Below are positions 56,142 through 64,000 of a stretch of DNA of 64,000 nucleotides, in pieces. The DNA is from Curvularia sp. ZM96 (taxonomy: Eukaryota > Ascomycota > Dothideomycetes > Pleosporales > Pleosporaceae). The notes below the pieces were generated by a model. The model ran no database searches. It worked only from the letters and a program-made list of their open reading frames with translations, and had not been told where the DNA came from. How positions within the stretch are numbered: position 1 is the stretch's first letter; every line of letters starts with the position of its first letter. The position numbers and the translations under genes were made by a program. The stretch lies in NCBI GenBank assembly GCA_022457065.1, contig JAJGBQ010000006.1, positions 186,001-250,000 of the forward strand. Reading direction: 5' to 3'.

Positions 56142-56561
56142 TTAGTTCTTGGCCGAGCACTTGGGGGTAGGGTATAGCCAGGGGACGCCATTGCAGGCGG
56201 CACTGCAGCGGTAACTCTCTGGGTCGAGGTTGCAGTGCCGCAGCAGCAGAGCCTTCTCAGACGTAGTCCAAAACTCGCTACTGCAGGGCAGCGCGTACTT
56301 GTAAGTTGGGTCCTCAAGTAGGGCTGGGTCGTTGCGGCAGCAGGCCTCGCGCCCCTCGCCCCAAATGTAGCTAAAGCCCGTCATGCAGCAGCGGCCGTTC
56401 TTGGCGTCGGCTGGTGTGATGACCGGGCTGCCCGCGACAGTGCCAAAGTTAGGGCACGTCCAGGTGGTCTGGCGGGCTGCGAGGGTAGCGTCCTCGGCAA
56501 TAGGTGAGGAGGAGGCAGTTGTGGCAGCAAGGAGGCCGGCAAGGAGGTTGAGAGCGAACAT
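56142..56561 (-). CDS. cysteine-rich small secreted protein, candidate effector
   Basis: 139 residues from ATG 56561. MFALNLLAGLLAATTASSSP is a signal peptide, with a possible pro-segment to AARQ. The mature part has ten Cys (TC, RCC, ACC, PC, HC, RC, AC, KC), an even number that allows five disulfides, and many aromatic residues. The open frame reaches 49 codons upstream, but the TATA-like TATAAATA near 56605 (minus strand) and the signal peptide fix the start at 56561. No known domain. Size, secretion and Cys content fit apoplastic effectors; function is inferred. Confidence 0.75.
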   Translation of the reverse strand: MFALNLLAGLLAATTASSSPIAEDATLAARQTTWTCPNFGTVAGSPVITPADAKNGRCCMTGFSYIWGEGREACCRNDPALLEDPTYKYALPCSSEFWTTSEKALLLRHCNLDPESYRCSAACNGVPWLYPTPKCSAKN

Positions 56562-56964
56562 GTTTGTACTAGGGATCTTTGGGTAGAAACGTGAATGAGT
56601 GTAGTTATTTATATTAGAAGGAGTATCGTAATAGTTAGGACTGTGGATGTGTCTTATCATGTTAAGGATCGCTCCCTCCTTTTGTACACAATTTTTAAAC
56701 CTACACAAACTCTATTTTTATTCTCTGATATATGGACTACTTTGTTAGCTTAGTCTTCAATATATACTACCTATAGTCAAAGTTGATAATATCAATACAT
56801 TAGATTAGAATCATGGAGGAGTAGCCCTCAATGGCTTGATACAGAATCCAAAGCCGGGGCTGCATGGAGTATACCATGTAATTCAATATGCCGGGTGCCG
56901 AGGTTGGAGCCTTGGCCGAAACTTTCTCAGAACTAATAATTCCGCTAGAGTCGCTCCGGATAAC

Positions 56965-57030
56965 TACCGGAATTACCCCGGGTGGCCACCAGAATTACCC
57001 CGGATGGCCACCAGAGTTACCCCGGATGGC
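56965..57030. repeat. 22-bp minisatellite, 3 copies
   Basis: Three head-to-tail units of the form ACCAGAATTACCCCGGATGGCC at 56965, 56987 and 57009, differing at 1-4 positions. The period is not a multiple of three, so it is probably not coding. Confidence 0.8.
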
Positions 57031-57141
57031 TACGTACCTGACCCTAACCCAGATTAGGCCTCTTTCGTCGCCTCATATTGGTTAGGAAACCTAGGGTAGA
57101 TTACCTAACACCCCACAGAGGGCTCGGCGCGACCACGACGC

Positions 57142-57534
57142 TGTAAGAGCACCAAGCAGCCGTTCCATGGGAGTGTATTACTCGCCTGTATTCGTATAAT
57201 TATAGATATCTGAAAGACCCAGAAGGGTATGAACTAATATTACACTTCTCTCACTTATTGCTCGCTGCTACAGTCTATCTTACAAAGAGCAAACGAGGAA
57301 CTCGACTAGTCTGTGCGCCCCTCCTCAATCTATAGTAAATTTAAATAGAGAGCCTCTCTTTGTACCTATTTCAAGTGGCGCAAATAGCTTATTAAGCCTA
57401 TAGCTTATTCAAAAAGAGCGAGGAGAAAGGAAAGAAGAAAGAAGAAAGAAGAACAGAAAGCAAGGTAAGGTAACATCGGCAGCAAGTGAAAGAGAGTGTT
57501 AGTTTAGTGGGGCTTTTGGACTTGGGTCCTTACA
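57142..57534. repeat. possible solo LTR (393 bp)
   Basis: Begins TGTAAGAGCACC and ends GGTCCTTACA, so it has TG..CA ends with a 6-bp inverted terminal TGTAAG/CTTACA. A purine-rich GAAGAAA run lies at 57417-57470 inside. Flanking 5-bp sequences (GACGC and GTTTT) do not match, which weakens the call. Confidence 0.35.
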
Positions 57535-57682
57535 GTTTTATAACTATCTTGACCTTACAATTCTCTAACTAGCTTCATTCGTCTCTACAATTCCTCTCCA
57601 ATACGTATGTGCAAAGTCTCCATGGCTTGCTTTTTTAAACTACACTTTTGCTGTTCTGCACTTTCATTGCTGCCGCCGCGTC

Positions 57683-58413
57683 TTACAGCGGGTTCTTCTC
57701 CAAAATTGCGGCATATGTGAGCAGTCCTGGTGGCTGTTTCTCCAAGATCCTGGCATGTGTATTGCCATGCACTACCGCGACGACGATTGTGAACATATTC
57801 AACAGTAAGATCACCACGACAAGGTAGACGATTCCGTCAACTATGGCAAGTCGTTCAGTCATCCTCAAGATCTGGCTGGTAATTGTTGTAGGCCTTGCGA
57901 GCGGCTCAAAAGTATTTTGCGCTACACAAGGTAGGCAGCTGAAAGTATGTCCGAAACTGCAGGGTTAAGCGCTTTAGTGGAAAGGTTGTTGGTCCCCGCC
58001 AGCTTTTGCGCATGGTAGAGGACCGAGTTACCAAACACCGAGTTATACCGAGTTACATTTGTATTAAATGCTGTGGCAGAGAGTATGCTGTGCTCGAACA
58101 CAATCCATCGAGTCAGGCATGTATCGTCGGTAGCCGTGGCTTGGAACTCTTGGGTTGTCGGAACCGTAGAACCAACCTTGCAAAGAGTCCTCAACCTTCC
58201 AGATGAGGCGCAATAGTTCGTAACGCATGAGATAACGGAGACATTGTCTACTTGAGTTGTGGACGTGGAAGAGTATCCGCCAGCCACAAACATAAGTCGG
58301 CCGAACCAGGCATCCATGGAACAGGGAATTATCGAGGATGTTCTGGAGTACACCTTTTGTGTGTCCTCCACCACGAAGTCTGTGGTGATGTCGCAATCGC
58401 GATCATTGGCCAT
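57683..58413 (-). pseudogene. C-terminal fragment of a fungal multi-pass membrane protein (DUF3433-like)
   Basis: From 58413 the minus strand reads an extracellular-type segment (MANDRDCDITTDFVVEDTQ, DAWFGRLMFVAGG). About 57915 the sense shifts by an indel (GTGTAG) into ERLAIVDGIVYLVVVILLLN, a membrane helix, then GNTHARILEKQPPGLLTYAA and ILEKNPL. The closing phrase is typical of the end of large DUF3433-type wall/membrane proteins (PGG/SIA..AAIL). The N-terminal repeats are missing, so this is a relic. Confidence 0.45.
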
Positions 58414-58767
58414 GGTGAGACGGGCATCCTTCAGGGATAGCTGATAATTTAATTAAGCGCTACAATTCACGTTGGCCGAAAGAAGCCCGGACAGAAGAGC
58501 GCACACGGTCTGCTTCCTCAGCTACCCGTCTTATAAAAAGCAAAAAAGGGCTGCAAGTTTCAAAAAGCTCTACAACAGTCTGTAAGAAGCAATAAATTAG
58601 CCTCAAGGTCTTTTAGAGGTCAATAGGCAAAGCGGGATGATAGTCGCGTTGGAGTTGCCGCCAAGAATTACTAAGTGTGCGGTTTCAATTGTGCGAGCCA
58701 CTCCGGAGGTTTCGCGCACCGTCGGTCACATCCACCCATCCACCCATCTCCTGAATGATGAACCCTT

Positions 58768-60777
58768 ATGGAGCTTGGCACGCCATCATCAGGAAGCGCT
58801 TCGGCATTCTCGGATCCTGTTGATGAGACTTCCATTCGCCTCCTCCGCTTCTCTCAGGGCGAAGATGGCGTGTTCGTCGGCAAGCTGCAGAAGTTCCCGA
58901 TCGCTGGTGCACCTCACTATTACACAGCCAGCTATGTATGGGGCGAGCGTAAGTACACCGGAGTGACAATCGATGTGAAGACTGGAAGACTCCCCGTACT
59001 CGACAGTCTTATACCATTCCTTCGCATGGTCACTCGTCATAGCGACTTCAAAAGCACAGATTGGTGGTGGATCGACTCTCTTTGCATCAACCTGGATGAC
59101 AGCAGTGAACGTGAGAAGCAGGTGCGGATCATGGCAGAGATCTACAAAAAAACGAGAAGAGCGATCGTGTGGCTGGGGGAGGAGAAAGACAATGATAGTG
59201 ACTGCACCGACGCGATCGACTTCTTGCATTACCTTTCCACTTTGCAGATCGCGTTCAATGGGGACGATATTGGGATGCGCAAGAAGCTGGAAACACCCGA
59301 GTTCACCAACAAGTGCGCTGCTGTCAGCGTCTTGCTAGCTAGGCCCTGGTGGACGAGGGTGTGGACATTGCAAGAATTTGTCCTCCCGAAGGAGGCGAAG
59401 CTCTACTGTGGCATGGCGAGCATCAGCCGCGGCAGGTTCAAGAGTGCAATCTACAGCATTTTCCTTTGCAGTACCATCAGCCAAGAATTCGAACATGAGC
59501 TTGTACCGCGAAAGCTGTTCGACGGCGCATTCAACCGCCGTCGTATCCATCAATGGCACACCAAGCCAGCTTCAATCGGCATCAACTTGATCGCCATTAT
59601 GGCATACTTGGGCAACCACTCCGCAACCGACAGCAGAGATCGGATATACTCCGTTCTTGGTCTCATCACTGAACAAGATCGAGACCTCGTAGGACCCGCC
59701 GAATACTCTACCGGCGTCGCGCATCAGTTCGCGAGGCTTGTTCGGTCCTTCTGGAACGTCCACAAATCGCTTGACATTATCTGTTTTACGCAACTGTTCA
59801 GCCGCATCGCAGCAGGTAGCAATCCGGATGCTGAAGACGCAACACCTACCTGGGCTCCGGATTGGAGGACGACCATCGACTTCGCTTCTCCTGTGCCGCT
59901 CATGGCAAGCCAAAGTGCCTGTGAACACATTGGGAATTTCAGACCGCTACGGTCAACGCGTTGGAAAGCGATGTACGACGCTCCTGGAACACGATTGAGG
60001 AAACAAGCGGATGTCTCTTTCTCAGACGACCTGAAGAATCTGTACTGCAACGGCGTCGTGTTAGATACAATTCATGGGCTTGGTGGGCTTGATGAACAAG
60101 AATTACGATGCCAAAGCTTCCTATGCAGTGAGGCTGGGCATGAGTTGATGCAGTCAAGACACCAGCAAAGCAGCACGCCGAGAGCCACCATGCTACCTAT
60201 AGATTGGCTCGAAGCTGTCGCACGTTCCTTGGTCATCGACCGACAGGACAAGTACCTGTGCTTTCAAGCGCCAGTCCAATATATCAACGACTTCCTCTTC
60301 CTTTGCCATGCGTGTATCGACGGCAACCCGATAGACTGGAGCTTCTCCACATGGTTCGAGCACAACAGGAAGCTGACACTTGGTAATATGTTGCTAGAAG
60401 ATCTTGTGAGACAAGTACCTACGAAGTTTACATCCCCACCACCGACACTGCATCGGCCACCATCGCACCCCATTCACCAAATGAATGACAAGCTGGACAC
60501 CTTCCTCTCGCGCTTCCACGATACTGTACGGAAGAAAGCACGCCGATTGATGGTCACAGAACGAGGATGTGTTGGTGTGGCACCATGTCGCGCCAGGCCG
60601 GGCGACGTTATCGCTGTTCTATTCGGGTGCAGCATTCCACTCGTGTTAAGGAAGGAAGCATCTCAAGATGCGTGGCAGGTTGTGGGTGAAGGGTTCATTT
60701 ATGGTTATATGAATGGCGAGATTACGGAGCAAGTCAAGAATGGGAAGCTCAGTGTGCAGAGGCTGAGACTCATATGA
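58768..60777 (+). CDS. HET-domain (heterokaryon incompatibility) protein
   Basis: 669 residues, single exon, ATG 58768. HET (PF06985) landmarks: block 1 YYTASYVWGE at about 51-60, block 2 WWWIDSLCINLDDSSEREKQ at about 99-118 with IMAEIYKKTRRAIVWLGEE, block 3 RPWWTRVWTLQEFVLP at about 191-206. The long C-terminal region (DSRDRIYSVLGLI, TPTWAPDW, FIYGYMNGE near the end) is typical of stand-alone HET proteins with no NACHT or ankyrin part. Such proteins trigger cell death or growth arrest on fusion of unlike strains. The gene is intact. Confidence 0.9.
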   Translation: MELGTPSSGSASAFSDPVDETSIRLLRFSQGEDGVFVGKLQKFPIAGAPHYYTASYVWGERKYTGVTIDVKTGRLPVLDSLIPFLRMVTRHSDFKSTDWWWIDSLCINLDDSSEREKQVRIMAEIYKKTRRAIVWLGEEKDNDSDCTDAIDFLHYLSTLQIAFNGDDIGMRKKLETPEFTNKCAAVSVLLARPWWTRVWTLQEFVLPKEAKLYCGMASISRGRFKSAIYSIFLCSTISQEFEHELVPRKLFDGAFNRRRIHQWHTKPASIGINLIAIMAYLGNHSATDSRDRIYSVLGLITEQDRDLVGPAEYSTGVAHQFARLVRSFWNVHKSLDIICFTQLFSRIAAGSNPDAEDATPTWAPDWRTTIDFASPVPLMASQSACEHIGNFRPLRSTRWKAMYDAPGTRLRKQADVSFSDDLKNLYCNGVVLDTIHGLGGLDEQELRCQSFLCSEAGHELMQSRHQQSSTPRATMLPIDWLEAVARSLVIDRQDKYLCFQAPVQYINDFLFLCHACIDGNPIDWSFSTWFEHNRKLTLGNMLLEDLVRQVPTKFTSPPPTLHRPPSHPIHQMNDKLDTFLSRFHDTVRKKARRLMVTERGCVGVAPCRARPGDVIAVLFGCSIPLVLRKEASQDAWQVVGEGFIYGYMNGEITEQVKNGKLSVQRLRLI

Positions 60778-60995
60778 GATGCCTCACTCACCATCTACGC
60801 AAATGTCGCTGCTCTAGTTTGTCTTGCTACACAGCTATCTTCTTCATAGCTCCGTCATTGCTGCACTCTAAACATCCAAGATACGGCACATAATAGGGTA
60901 ATGTAGAATATTCGTATTCAAATCATGTATATATAACGATAAAAGAACAGGACTAGAGCACAGTTAAATGATAGCTCTTCCTCTAACGGCCATTT

Positions 60996-62628
60996 TTAGT
61001 GGCCACCGCTCGAGTTAGAGTTGTCCGCGCATGACCAAGGCTTGGTGCCGCCATTCTTGTTGTACGAGTCGATGATGCCGACAATCGAACCATAAGTACC
61101 ACCAATAAGGAGAAACGTGCCAGATGCAATAACAAAGATGGACCATGCGACCATGCCTTTCCACTTCCAGTCGCGGTTAGATCGGTGCCAGTTGTCGTAC
61201 AGCCACATGCAGCCCATAGGCTGGAAGCTCATGAGGGTGCCCAGAAGTGCGCCCACGAGCGAGACGAGACCACCAAAGACAGGGATTGCAGATGCAATGA
61301 TATATGCGGTCAGAGAGACAGCGGCGGTGAAGCTGAACCAGGTGATCCAGTGCCTAGCGGTGGGGTGGCTAAGGTGCTTTGTTCCACGCAGGGTGCGGAT
61401 GAAGAAGTACTTGGCGACGAGCTGTATGAGGATCAGTATGCTGTCCACAAAGAGAATAGATTCGATGGGACTTACATGAGTGACCAGGACGACGGAGGCA
61501 AGCAGGCCCGGAAGCGCGAGTCCGTAACAGACCTTCTTCATCAAGACACCTGCGGATCCCAGCGCGGGCGACGCGACGTACGATCCGCAGTAGTAGTACA
61601 CGACGACGCCAATAGCGATGTAGATCGAGGTCATGACAAACTGGCACAACGACAAGGCCTTGAAGTAGTCCTTGTGGTCCTTCATCTCGGACACGACATT
61701 GAAGTACGCAGGAATACCGCAGAATGCGAAGACGATGCTGGATAGAGCAGCCGTGGCCTCTGCAAAGGTGGGCGACTTGAAGAGCTCAAAGTCAGACTGC
61801 CAGGGGCCGAATTGAGGCGCCGCAGAAGGGCGATCCTGAATGCTGACTGAGACGGTGAGGGTGATAACTGTAGTGGTCAGGCCATATTCTCCAATGCAGA
61901 AGTGCGGAAATACTCACTAGCTGACATGATACCAGCAAGACCAACCCATGCAATCCAAGAGAGCTTGCCCAAGGTCTTGATCGAAGCAATGGCGAAACCC
62001 ACAACGCAGGCCACAGCAACGAAGATAGCAGTACACGTGCCATGTTCAGACAACGAGTTCAATCCGATGGAGATACCCAGCATACCGGAGCCGGCGACGC
62101 ATGTCCACACTGTTTCTAATCAGTCCACATGCTCAAGTCTGGGGTTCTGGAGAACCATGTTTCCATAAGGTAATGACCCACATAAAGCGAACGAAAGACC
62201 GAGCACCTCTCGGCCTGCGCGCCCAAACAACTTCTGCCCCACATCCTCGATGCCGTACGTCTCGGGGTGACGCATTTTGAATGTGCCGACCATGTAGCCA
62301 GACCACAGCGTGATACCCCCGATGGCAAGCAGCGAGATGATTCCCGGAATCAGACCTAGGGCATCGAACGCGGCGGGGATAGACAACACGCCGAGACCGA
62401 TCTGTGTCTTCATCATGATGATGGAAGAACCCCACCAGCTGACCTGCTGGGAGTCAATATGTATTAGGTAAGAATCATAACATGGAAACATACGCTGCGG
62501 TAGTTGGGTCCTCCCTCTACAACCTCACCGAAGACGGCATCGGTCTGACCTTGCGCGTTGGTGTCCTCGGCCTTGAGCTGGCTGCCGTACTCGATGTCGT
62601 CGCCCGTCTTGGGGCTGGAGAAACCCAT
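60996..62628 (-). CDS. amino acid transporter, AAAP family (Aa_trans)
   Basis: Five exons: 62494-62628, 62182-62443, 61918-62109, 61476-61867 and 60996-61421. Introns are 50, 72, 50 and 54 bp. Joined, 468 residues from MGFSSPKTGDDIEYGSQLKA. Membrane helices include WWGSSIIMMKTQIGLGVLSI, LIPGIISLLAIGGITLWSG, AGSGMLGISIGLNSLSEHG, SSIVFAFCGIPAYFNVVSEM and GSLVSLVGALLGTLMSFQP-like (written GLVSLVGALL). The K-T-Q-I-G-L-G-V-L opening is the Aa_trans signature. The last intron follows VLVTH and rejoins at LVAKYFFIRTLRG. It would move amino acids across plasma or vacuolar membrane. Eleven helices fit. Intact. Confidence 0.88.
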
Positions 62629-63750
62629 ATTGCTCTGATGTCTGATCCGGGGTATCAAGAAGAGATTGTACGCGAGGATGAGCAGTCCATCGAAGGACGA
62701 CGGTACGCACTTTATGCAGAAATCGCCGGCCCGACCGACATCGGCTGGCACAGACCCATGAGCGATGTGGAGGTCGCCTACTCCGTATGGCGCGCCCGTT
62801 GTTTCCCCAGGACCTGAGTCTCTTCGGGGTTGTGTGGACACTGATGGTTGATGCTCACGCTTGCGCTGACGAATTAGCCTGGAGCCGCGAAAGACCGAGA
62901 CGAGTGGGTCTGGAGCCGCATTGAACCGCAAATTTTTGGTGCAGGTACAGCGAGGTTTTACCGGGACTAGGCCTAACATGGCAAAATCAACTCCATTTTT
63001 TACATCGTCGTATGTCGCCAGTGGCAAGCGCCCGCGGACTCGATGTTGAGCGTGTTCGAGAGCACTCTGGGGGAGCGCAAGACGTGTTAGCATGCCCACG
63101 CTATGTAGGCAAGCTTCGCCACAAAGCCGCCTACCACAGCGGCGCGCCTCGATAAGCACGAGAGCCAAGACCAATATAGGGACCAAGCAGTGTGGACCAA
63201 GTGAAAAAAGACGCTTATCTTTTGTGGATTTCTGGGCTTACGTTGTGGGACCAGGGTCCGTTCAACAATGCCTCCTGAGATAGTGAAACAATGGGGATAC
63301 GTCATGAAGATTGTATTTTGAGATGAATTCTGTCACGATTGATGGTATACGTGGGTGTGCGTAGAGATAGCAGAGATAGGACGCGTATATATAGGAGGTT
63401 GGAGTCGCGTGAAGATGGCGTGTGAAGCGATACTCATGTGCAGTGATGCGGTTTCTCTATTAGGACAAGTTGCAGTTGTATACAAGTACGCTTCAAAGGG
63501 TGTCGTTCGGAAAACACAATCTTGAGCGCTTCCATGCGACGCTGCATCGCTGCATGGTGGTATCAAAACCGTGAATAATTCGAAGATAGTCATGTGCTGG
63601 TACAGTACATGATGTAGTATTCAGTAATTCCCTAATCCGTTACATAGTGGTATAAAGCGCTGGGGATCAATTGCAATGGCCATACAAGACGCGGAGAGAT
63701 TAAGAAACATGGAGACAGGCGACTAAGCGTATATGTCCGATGCGAGGGAA
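62629..63750. other. intergenic, no gene seen
   Basis: Open frames on both strands here overlap the promoter of the amino-acid transporter and show no family resemblance. Confidence 0.45.
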
Positions 63751-63984
63751 TTAGAGGACTCCGGAAGGATGCAGGTGGAGAACGGCCTTCTCCACACTCA
63801 ACTGAATCAAACGACCGGCAGCTACGCAGTCAGCTGCGGCTAGCACGGCTTCTGGAATCATGGTGAAGTATGGCGGAGGCGCGACTGACGCCTCGGCTGA
63901 CCCAGTGCTGCGGTCGCAACCTGGGGCAGATTTGCTGTTACGCAAAGAGTTCACAAGATGCGGAGCTCCAGTCTGGGGAGACAT
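63751..63984 (-). CDS. short hypothetical protein at the window edge
   Basis: 77 codons from ATG 63984 (MSPQTGAPHLVNSLRNSKS) to TAA/TAG at 63751. Ser/Ala-rich with a central IPEAVLAAADCVAAGRLIQL helix-like part. No domain or signal peptide. Its codon use looks plausible but it may be a chance frame. Confidence 0.3.
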   Translation of the reverse strand: MSPQTGAPHLVNSLRNSKSAPGCDRSTGSAEASVAPPPYFTMIPEAVLAAADCVAAGRLIQLSVEKAVLHLHPSGVL

Positions 63985-64000
63985 GGTGGTTACGTAAAAT

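Noticed and set aside
57413..57475. GA-rich tract as a polypurine tract of a full LTR element
   Set aside because: It lies inside, not before, the LTR-like segment and no internal domain is nearby; treated as simple repeat.
61185..61745. 186-codon plus-strand frame opposite the amino-acid transporter
   Set aside because: Antisense shadow; highly charged and lacks membrane or domain features, while the minus strand fits Aa_trans throughout.
62464..63186. N-terminal extension of the amino-acid transporter by 186 codons
   Set aside because: The residues before Met at 62628 are unlike the family and would place a long Arg/Pro-rich stretch before the normal start.
1..64000. CRISPR arrays, rRNA or tRNA genes
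   Set aside because: No regularly spaced repeats of 23-47 bp with spacers, no rRNA cores and no convincing tRNA T-loop/anticodon arrangement were seen by eye; a tRNAscan run would be decisive.

Overview
This window looks like accessory DNA from a filamentous ascomycete, most likely a Dothideomycete of the Pleosporales type. Evidence: short GT..AG introns of 44-84 bp with CTAAC/CTRAY branch sites; fungal-only families (HET, Zn2Cys6, Pth11-like rhodopsin domain, homeodomain+C2H2, LysM, GH131); and AT-rich repeats whose reading frames are peppered with TAG/TAA where the family has Gln or Trp, the mark of repeat-induced point mutation (RIP). The organism call is inference from gene content.

Layout. 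1-15.3 kb is a RIP-degraded transposon nest. Two copies of one Ty3/gypsy chromodomain-type element lie in opposite orientation: a minus-strand copy cut by the window start (LTR 1916-2394) and a full plus-strand copy (LTRs 7084-7553 and 14014-14501). Between them are two minus-strand pogo/Fot-type DDE transposase relics. One of these is cut exactly where the first LTR begins. 15.3-17.4 kb is a gene-poor edge with one small secreted-protein gene. 17.4-20.3 kb holds a broken NRPS (condensation and adenylation pieces) next to an intact O-methyltransferase, the remains of a secondary-metabolite locus. 21.6-22.6 kb is gene debris.

24-36.7 kb is a run of mostly intact genes: secreted GH43-CBM6, an F-box/DUF7730-like protein, a LysM protein whose 5' exon is not visible, a five-exon Pth11-like membrane protein, an MFS sugar transporter, a divergently transcribed Zn2Cys6 regulator and a GH5 hydrolase. 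The last three resemble a small carbohydrate-use module. 38.8-47.4 kb mixes one intact gene (TPR-SET lysine methyltransferase) with broken ones: SAM-HMG box, an APH-kinase fragment, a homeodomain-C2H2 factor and a secreted single-pass membrane protein. 48.3-56.6 kb carries a GH47 alpha-mannosidase, a dead alpha/beta hydrolase, a secreted GH131 glucanase, gene debris, an unknown 429-residue protein and a ten-cysteine small secreted protein. 56.9-58.4 kb has a minisatellite, a possible solo LTR and a membrane-protein relic. 58.8-62.6 kb has an intact HET-domain gene and a five-exon amino-acid transporter.

Overall, the intact genes point to plant-wall attack (GH43, GH131, perhaps GH5), chitin or effector biology (LysM, small secreted proteins), nutrient uptake and non-self recognition (HET). 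The many nearby pseudogenes and the RIP-mutated nest suggest a fast-evolving compartment. I saw no CRISPR array, rRNA or convincing tRNA.
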